Shown piece by piece: positions 5,915 through 10,442 of a stretch of 10,442 nucleotides of DNA. The stretch lies in assembly GCA_015494385.1 (NCBI GenBank), contig WGBJ01000346.1, positions 1-10,442 of the forward strand, written 5' to 3'. The notes under the pieces are model-generated. The model did not search any database. It had not been told where the DNA came from and worked only from the letters and a program-made list of their open reading frames with translations. The stretch comes from Marinosulfonomonas sp. Lineage in GTDB: Bacteria > Pseudomonadota > Alphaproteobacteria > Rhodobacterales > Rhodobacteraceae. The first letter of the stretch is position 1; each line of letters starts with the position of its first letter. Both the position numbers and the translations under genes were made by a program.

Positions 5915-7107
5915 CCCGCGTATTCGTCGATCTGGGCAGTGCGCCGCCGTCAAACGCCTATCTTGCGCCCGCGGATTTGCAAAAGCCGGAAATCTGGCTG
6001 CCGTTGCGGGTGCTTTACTGTGACCAGTGTTGGCTGGTGCAGACGCAGGATTTTGCCGCCGCCGACAGCCTGTTCACCAGTGATTACGCCTATTTCAGTT
6101 CGATGTCTGCCTCGTGGCTGGATCATGCTGCCCGCTATGCCGAACAGATGACGGCGCGTTTCGGGCTGGGCAAGGGCAGCATGGTGGTCGAGATCGCCTC
6201 GAATGACGGCTATCTGCTGAAGAACTTCCAGACCGCCGGCATCCCCTGTCTGGGGGTCGAGCCAACCGCCGCCGTGGCCGCCGTGGCCCGCAAGCTGGGC
6301 ATCGAAACCCGCGAGATTTTCTTTGGCGTGGAAACCGCGCAAAAGCTGGCGGCAGAGGGCATTTCCGCCAAACTGATGGCCGCCAACAACGTGCTGGCCC
6401 ATGTGCCGGATATCAATGATTTTGTCGGCGGTTTCAAAATTCTGCTGGCGGCGGACGGTGTGGCAACCTTTGAATTCCCGCATCTGTTAAATCTGGTGCG
6501 CCTGAACCAGTTTGACACCATCTATCACGAACATTTCTCCTACCTCAGCCTGCTGTCCGTGGCGCGGATCATGCAGCGTCAGGGACTGGAAGTGTTCGAT
6601 GTGGAAAAACTGACCACCCACGGCGGCAGCCTGCGGGTGTTTGTGCAGCACGCGGGCGGACCACAAAAGGCAAGTGATGCGGTGCAGGCGCTGCTGGACG
6701 AAGAAACCGGCGCGGGCATGGACACATCTGCCTTTTACGAGGGGTTCCAAAGCACGGTCGAGGGGATGAAAGACGCTTTGCTGTCCTTCCTGATCGACGC
6801 CAAGGCGGCAGGCAAAACAGTGGTGGCCTATGGGGCCGCCGCCAAAGGCAATACCTTTTTGAACTTTGCCGGTGTGCGCCCCGATCTGGTCCGCTTTGTC
6901 GTGGATCGCAGCCCTGGCAAACAGGGCCGCTATATGCCCGGCAGCCGGATACCGATTGTCAGCGAGGACAGCATCCGCGAAACCCGACCGGATTATGTGA
7001 TGATCCTGCCCTGGAACCTGCGCACGGAACTGTCGGACCAACTGGCCTATATTCGTGACTGGCAAGGGCAGTTCGTGGTGGCCGTGCCAAAACTGGAGGT
7101 GTTCTGA
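5806..7107 (+). CDS. Zinc-finger sugar C-methyltransferase (NovU/TylC3/TcaB9 family)
   Basis: A SAM-dependent C-methyltransferase of 433 residues with the full three-part architecture. First is an N-terminal zinc cluster with C29-x2-C32 and C72-x2-C75. Next is a Rossmann methyltransferase domain with motif I EIASNDGYLL (129-138), AHVPD (198-202) and the catalytic-loop motif YHEHFSYLS (240-248). Last is a C-terminal domain with VVAYGAAAKGNT (339-350), VVDRSPGKQGRYMPG (365-379) and LPWNL (401-405). Family members methylate the carbon next to the keto group of a nucleotide 4-ketosugar; the C-terminal domain helps hold the nucleotide. Here the substrate should be the CDP-4-keto-6-deoxy sugar from the upstream enzymes, methylated at C3 or C5. 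The ATG at 5806 is the only plausible start before the zinc cluster; it overlaps the epimerase gene by 109 nt and has a poor Shine-Dalgarno. Confidence 0.92.
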   Translation: MAPSSDRNIPTGSGPADAAQSAAQDQPKCRHCAAPLTRVFVDLGSAPPSNAYLAPADLQKPEIWLPLRVLYCDQCWLVQTQDFAAADSLFTSDYAYFSSMSASWLDHAARYAEQMTARFGLGKGSMVVEIASNDGYLLKNFQTAGIPCLGVEPTAAVAAVARKLGIETREIFFGVETAQKLAAEGISAKLMAANNVLAHVPDINDFVGGFKILLAADGVATFEFPHLLNLVRLNQFDTIYHEHFSYLSLLSVARIMQRQGLEVFDVEKLTTHGGSLRVFVQHAGGPQKASDAVQALLDEETGAGMDTSAFYEGFQSTVEGMKDALLSFLIDAKAAGKTVVAYGAAAKGNTFLNFAGVRPDLVRFVVDRSPGKQGRYMPGSRIPIVSEDSIRETRPDYVMILPWNLRTELSDQLAYIRDWQGQFVVAVPKLEVF

Positions 7108-7127
7108 TGCGAACAATCGCGCCGTGA
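7095..7127 (+). promoter_or_regulatory. Strong Shine-Dalgarno plus six-codon mini-ORF linking methyltransferase and reductase
   Basis: GGAGG (7095-7099) lies 7 bases before an ATG at 7107 that overlaps the methyltransferase stop (TGATG). That ATG opens a frame encoding only MRTIAP, ending at TGA 7125-7127, which overlaps the reductase GTG start (7124) as GTGA. The reductase GTG has no Shine-Dalgarno of its own. Either ribosomes re-initiate through the mini-ORF, or a one-base deletion has separated an original ATG start from the reductase frame. Confidence 0.5.
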
Positions 7128-7960
7128 CGAAGCCGGTTTTACTGACGGGCGCGACGGGGTTTGTCGGCCGCCAGATATTGCGCGCACTGCTGCATGAGGG
7201 CAAGCGCGTGCGCCTTGTTGTCCGCACGGATCATGACGGCGCACTTGCATCGAGGGAAGGTGTCGAGCGGGTTGTGACGACGCCCGATCTGTTTGCCGAG
7301 CCCGCCGGTTGGTGGCAGGAAACCTGCAAAGGGGTGGATACGATCATCCATGCCGCATGGTATGCCGAACCGGGCAAATATCTGATGTCTGCGAAAAATC
7401 TGGACTGTCTTGCAGGCACCATTGCGATGGCACAGGGGGCGACGGTTGCCGGTCTGCGCCGTTTTGTCGGTATCGGCACCTGTTTTGAATATGATGTCTC
7501 GGTGGGGGATTTGACAACCGAGACACCGCTTGCCCCGCAATCCCCCTATGCCGGGGCCAAGGCTGCTGCCTTTCTGGCATTGTCACAGGCCCTGCCGGTG
7601 CAGGATGTGGAATTTGCCTGGTGCCGGTTGTTTTATCTTTATGGCGAAGGCGAAGATGCGCGGCGTTTTGTGCCCTATCTGCGGGGGCAATTGGAAAAAG
7701 GCAAAATGGCCGAACTGACCAGCGGCAAGCAATGGCGCGATTTCATGGATGTGCGCAAGGCAGGGGATATGATTGCCCGTGCAGCCACCGGCAAGGTGGC
7801 GGGGGCTGTTAATATCTGCTCGGGGCAGGCTATTACGATCCGGCAACTGGCCGAACGGATTGCCGATGAATATGGTCGCCGCGAGTTGTTGAAATTCGGC
7901 GCACGGCCCGACAATCTGGTGGACCCGCCCCGCGTTGTCGGTGTGCCGACGGTGCTATAG
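7124..7960 (+). CDS. NAD(P)-dependent extended SDR, probable nucleotide-sugar 4-ketoreductase
   Basis: A 278-residue NAD-dependent epimerase/dehydratase family protein. Seen: the cofactor loop TGATGFVG (8-15), IIHAAWYA (74-81), GIGTCFEYD (116-124) with T119 at the catalytic Ser/Thr position, and Y142xxxK146 (YAGAK). SGKQWRDFMDVRKAGDMI (200-217) is the usual substrate-domain segment, followed by VNICSGQAITI (229-239). By position, and by analogy with NovS-type enzymes, it would reduce the C4 ketone of the C-methylated CDP sugar; an epimerase or other reductase role is possible. I start it at GTG 7124, since residues before it read through the previous gene in another frame. The protein ends at VVGVPTVL, roughly where family members usually begin their final LGW-containing helix region, so it looks short at the C-terminus. 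The next gene begins 9 bases later. Confidence 0.85.
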   Translation: MTKPVLLTGATGFVGRQILRALLHEGKRVRLVVRTDHDGALASREGVERVVTTPDLFAEPAGWWQETCKGVDTIIHAAWYAEPGKYLMSAKNLDCLAGTIAMAQGATVAGLRRFVGIGTCFEYDVSVGDLTTETPLAPQSPYAGAKAAAFLALSQALPVQDVEFAWCRLFYLYGEGEDARRFVPYLRGQLEKGKMAELTSGKQWRDFMDVRKAGDMIARAATGKVAGAVNICSGQAITIRQLAERIADEYGRRELLKFGARPDNLVDPPRVVGVPTVL

Positions 7961-7962
7961 GA
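7959..7962 (+). promoter_or_regulatory. Shine-Dalgarno of the second C-methyltransferase-like gene
   Basis: AGGA overlaps the reductase stop codon (TAG, 7958-7960) and lies 7 bases before the ATG at 7970. The consecutive GTG-ATG-ATG triplets (7967, 7970, 7973) make the exact start uncertain by one codon either way. Confidence 0.5.
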
Positions 7963-7969
7963 AAGAGTG

Positions 7970-9034
7970 ATGATGCAAAAAAATGCCAACACGCGCGAAT
8001 TGTACCGGCAAGAACAACTGCCGGTTTTCCAGAACCGGATGTATGACAGCCGGGCAGAGGCGATCAATTGCCCTAAGGGTGATGTGTCGCTGGTCGAGGA
8101 TCTGGACAGCGGACTGGCCTATAACGCTGCCTTTGATGCCGATCTGATGGTGTATGATTCCAGCTATCAGAACGAACAGGCCAACAGCGCCCCGTTTCGG
8201 GCGCATCTGGAACAGGTTTCCGCACTGGTGCGCCAAAAGATGGGCTGTGACAATCTGGTCGAAGTGGGGTGCGGCAAGGGATATTTCCTTGAAATGCTAC
8301 AGGATCAGGGCTGTGACATCACCGGTTTTGACCCGACTTACGAGGGCGGCAATCCGCGGGTGAAGCGCGAATATTTCGGCCCCGGCCTGGGCATGTCGGG
8401 GGACGGGTTGATCCTGCGGCATGTGCTGGAACATATCGTCGATCCGGTCTCGTTTCTGATGCAACTGGCCGAAGCAAACGGCAATCGCGGTCTGATCTAT
8501 ATCGAAGTGCCCTGTTTCGACTGGATATGCCAAAACCGCACCTGGTATGATATTTTTTACGAGCATGTGAACTATTTCCGGCTGAGTGATTTCAACCGTA
8601 TCTTTGGGCGTGTCGTACATGCCGAAAGGGTGTTTGGCGGTCAGTATCTGGCCATCATCGGTGATCTGTCCACCCTGCGCAGACCCGTGGCCGATCCTGA
8701 TGACAGGGTGGATTTTCCCGCCGATTTTACCGCAACCATTCCGGATGGCGCGAAAACGGGCAAGGCAGTGGTTTGGGGCGGGGCCTCGAAGGGGGTGATC
8801 TTTTCCCTGTTGGCGCAACGGGCCGGATATCCAGTGGCTGCTGTGATCGACATCAATCCTGCCAAACAGGGCAAATATCTGGCGGCAACGGGCCTACAGG
8901 TGCAATCCCCCGAACAGGCGCTTGCCGGTCTGCCCGAAGGGGCGGATATCTATGTTATGAATCCCAATTACCTGTCGGAAATACGGGACCTGTCAGGCAA
9001 CAAATACAACTACATCGAGGTAGACAAACCATGA
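7970..9034 (+). CDS. C-methyltransferase-like protein lacking the N-terminal zinc cluster
   Basis: A 354-residue SAM-dependent methyltransferase related to the gene at 5806, but divergent. Seen: motif I VEVGCGKGYFLEML (97-110), LEHIVD (153-158) matching AHVPD of the paralogue, FYEHVNYF (196-203) matching YHEHFSYL, and the C-terminal domain core VVWGGASKG (267-275) and VIDINPAKQGKYL (292-304). The two-CxxC zinc cluster is gone: only C34 lies in the N-terminal part. In the catalytic loop Tyr-His-Glu-His is replaced by Phe-Tyr-Glu-His (196-199); the last Glu-His pair is kept, as is H155. LPWNL of the paralogue is MNPNY here. It may methylate a different sugar or position, or have changed chemistry. 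The stop overlaps the next start as ATGA. Methyltransferase fold is near certain; the substrate is inference. Confidence 0.85.
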   Translation: MMQKNANTRELYRQEQLPVFQNRMYDSRAEAINCPKGDVSLVEDLDSGLAYNAAFDADLMVYDSSYQNEQANSAPFRAHLEQVSALVRQKMGCDNLVEVGCGKGYFLEMLQDQGCDITGFDPTYEGGNPRVKREYFGPGLGMSGDGLILRHVLEHIVDPVSFLMQLAEANGNRGLIYIEVPCFDWICQNRTWYDIFYEHVNYFRLSDFNRIFGRVVHAERVFGGQYLAIIGDLSTLRRPVADPDDRVDFPADFTATIPDGAKTGKAVVWGGASKGVIFSLLAQRAGYPVAAVIDINPAKQGKYLAATGLQVQSPEQALAGLPEGADIYVMNPNYLSEIRDLSGNKYNYIEVDKP

Positions 9035-9801
9035 CCGAATTCGAAAAAGAAGTGGCCGAGCGGCTGAAACACACGCAGGAACACGGCGAGATGTGCAAGA
9101 CTGCCGCCGCCTTTCTGCAGGCATCAACCGAGCCTCAGTATTCCTATAATTTCTTCTGGATGGGGCGGCCGATCATCCAGTATCCGCAGGACATTATGGC
9201 GATGCAGGAACTGATCTGGTCGGTCAAACCCGATCTGATCATCGAAACAGGTATCGCGCATGGCGGTTCGCTGATTTTCAGTGCCTCGATGCTGGCCATG
9301 CTGGACATGACCGACGCGATCGAAGCAGGCACGACAATGGATCCCGCCAAATCGCGCCGCAAGGTGCTGGGCATTGACATCGACATCCGCGCCCACAACC
9401 GCACCGCAATCGAGGCCCATCCGATGTATTCGCGCATCGAGATGATCGAAGGCTCCAGCATTGACGACGGGGTGATCGAACAGGTGCGCAAAGTTGCGGC
9501 GGGTTATGAGCGTGTGCTGGTCTGTCTGGACAGCAACCACACCCACGACCACGTTCTGGCCGAGCTAAAGGCCTATGCGCCGCTGACCTCGGTTGGCAGC
9601 TATTGCGTGGTGTTCGACACATTGATCGAGGACATGCCCGCCGATGCCTATCCGCACCGGACATGGGGCCCGGGGGACAACCCGAAAACGGCAGTGCATG
9701 AATATCTGAAAACCCACCCTGAATTCGAGATCGACAAGGCCATCGACAACAAGCTTCTGATCTCGGTTGCGCCGGACGGATACCTGAAGCGGATTGCCTG
9801 A
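9031..9801 (+). CDS. CmcI / rhamnosyl O-methyltransferase family protein (cephalosporin hydroxylase family)
   Basis: A 256-residue SAM-dependent methyltransferase-fold protein of the CmcI family. Despite the family name 'cephalosporin hydroxylase', glycan members such as mycobacterial Rv2959c are rhamnosyl O-methyltransferases. Seen: the SAM loop IIETGIAHGGSLIF (70-83), VLGIDIDIRAHNR (112-124) with acidic residues after strand 2, MIEGSSID (138-145), the metal/active-site segment VCLDSNHTHDHV (164-175) with D167, H170, H172 and H174, and VFDTLIED (184-191). The most likely role is O-methylation of a sugar hydroxyl in the glycan built by this locus, in the cytoplasm. The start is ATG at 9031, overlapping the upstream stop by four bases (ATGA), with GAGG at 9017-9020. 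A longer in-frame start at 8773 lies inside the previous gene and is rejected. Confidence 0.87.
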   Translation: MTEFEKEVAERLKHTQEHGEMCKTAAAFLQASTEPQYSYNFFWMGRPIIQYPQDIMAMQELIWSVKPDLIIETGIAHGGSLIFSASMLAMLDMTDAIEAGTTMDPAKSRRKVLGIDIDIRAHNRTAIEAHPMYSRIEMIEGSSIDDGVIEQVRKVAAGYERVLVCLDSNHTHDHVLAELKAYAPLTSVGSYCVVFDTLIEDMPADAYPHRTWGPGDNPKTAVHEYLKTHPEFEIDKAIDNKLLISVAPDGYLKRIA

Positions 9802-10442
9802 TGTCGGACAAGGTGAAGATTTCCATCGTCATTCCCACCCGTTCGCGGGCGGCCTATCTGAAGGGGTGCCTGCAAAGCGTGCTGATCGCCGCTAAGCGGG
9901 CCGAATGTCCGGTGGAAATCATCGTTGCGGACAATGCCAGCAGTGACGAAACCCAGTCTGTGATCGCAGGGTTCAACAGCCCGATAATCACCAGTTTTCG
10001 CCAGCCCGAACGGGTGTCTATGCGGCAGAATTTTGAGGACGGGCTGACACACAGCACGGGCAGTCATGTAATGTTCATCGGTGATGATGATGGCGTCTTG
10101 CCCAACGGTTTGCGCCTGTTGCATGCCCTGATTGCGGCCCATGATCCCGATGTTGTCAAATGGCGCAAGCTGAACTTCAAATGGCCCAATGATGCCGAGC
10201 AGATCCCAGGCCATCTGGTGATCCGCTATATGAAACTGTCGGGCATGGTTTCGCAGATCAATCACAAGGCCTTGTTGGAAAAGTTTTTTCAGGGCACGCA
10301 TCGCGACTATTCCGACGGGGCGGGCATATACCACGGCTGCATTTCCCGACGGCTGATCGACAAGGTGAAAGCGGCCAGTCAGGGCAGCTATTTCTGGTGC
10401 TCGATGCCCGATGTCTATACCTCGGTCGCCAACCTGCTGGCC
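9801..10442 (+). CDS. Family 2 glycosyltransferase, partial (runs off the right edge)
   Basis: The frame is open for 214 codons from the ATG at 9801 to the last base, with no stop, so the C-terminus is missing. GT2 features are the start strand KISIVIPTRSRAAYLKGCL (6-24), EIIVADNASSDET (39-51), RQNFEDGL (75-82) and the acidic metal-binding FIGDDDGVLP (92-101). This should transfer a sugar onto a growing glycan or lipid-linked oligosaccharide in the cytoplasm; the operon position suggests the CDP-linked product as a possible donor. The ATG overlaps the upstream TGA as TGATG. The rest of the visible sequence (102-214) has no membrane segment that I can see. Confidence 0.9.
   Translation, partial: MSDKVKISIVIPTRSRAAYLKGCLQSVLIAAKRAECPVEIIVADNASSDETQSVIAGFNSPIITSFRQPERVSMRQNFEDGLTHSTGSHVMFIGDDDGVLPNGLRLLHALIAAHDPDVVKWRKLNFKWPNDAEQIPGHLVIRYMKLSGMVSQINHKALLEKFFQGTHRDYSDGAGIYHGCISRRLIDKVKAASQGSYFWCSMPDVYTSVANLLA

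Noticed and set aside
8773..9030. Upstream start for the CmcI-family protein
   Set aside because: The extra residues read through the C-terminal domain of the previous gene in another frame; ATG 9031 with the ATGA overlap and GAGG explains the start.
3506..10442. 3,6-dideoxyhexose (abequose/tyvelose/ascarylose) locus
   Set aside because: ddhA/ddhB-type genes are shared with that route, but no PMP-dependent dehydrase or its reductase is seen; C-methyltransferases follow instead.
1..10442. tRNA, rRNA, CRISPR array, intact insertion sequence or defence system
   Set aside because: Read through on both strands; no regularly spaced repeats, transposase motifs, RNA-gene signatures or nuclease/effector modules were found.

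Overview
The window looks like part of an accessory surface-glycan (O-antigen, capsule or exopolysaccharide) locus of an alphaproteobacterium, most likely a marine Rhodobacterales/roseobacter-type organism. This is an inference from the moderately high GC coding DNA, the densely overlapping genes and the mix of sulfotransferase, nucleotide-sugar and methyltransferase families. No rRNA, tRNA or housekeeping marker is present to confirm it.

Left part (1-3505) has loosely packed genes on both strands. Positions 1-486 are AT-rich at the left edge and hold no convincing gene, but contain a strong inverted repeat (397-466) just downstream of a minus-strand CpdA-like metallophosphoesterase (487-1236). 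Several canonical metal-binding residues of that protein are replaced. A 394-bp intergenic stretch with three small hairpins leads to a plus-strand PAPS-dependent sulfotransferase (1631-2302). It is convergent with a minus-strand family 2 glycosyltransferase (2355-3287). A 218-bp divergent region then precedes the main operon.

Right part (3506-10442) is one tightly packed plus-strand operon: glucose-1-phosphate cytidylyltransferase, CDP-glucose 4,6-dehydratase, an RmlC-type 3,5-epimerase, a zinc-finger sugar C-methyltransferase (NovU/TylC3/TcaB9 type), an extended SDR (probable 4-ketoreductase), a second C-methyltransferase-like protein without the zinc cluster, a CmcI/rhamnosyl-O-methyltransferase family protein, and the start of another GT2 glycosyltransferase that runs off the right edge. 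Most junctions are stop/start overlaps or gaps under 20 nt, which indicates translational coupling.

Read as a pathway: Glc-1-P plus CTP gives CDP-glucose, then CDP-4-keto-6-deoxyglucose, then epimerisation at C3 and/or C5, C-methylation next to the keto group, and C4 reduction, giving a CDP-linked 6-deoxy branched-chain hexose. The order resembles the dTDP-noviose logic (NovT/NovW/NovU/NovS) transposed onto a CDP carrier. The second C-methyltransferase homologue and the CmcI-like protein may add further modifications, and the glycosyltransferases and perhaps the sulfotransferase would build and decorate the glycan. The most notable points are this CDP branched-sugar cassette with a divergent pair of C-methyltransferases, the degenerate phosphoesterase, a 109-nt gene overlap, and a six-codon mini-ORF (or relic frameshift) at the start of the reductase.
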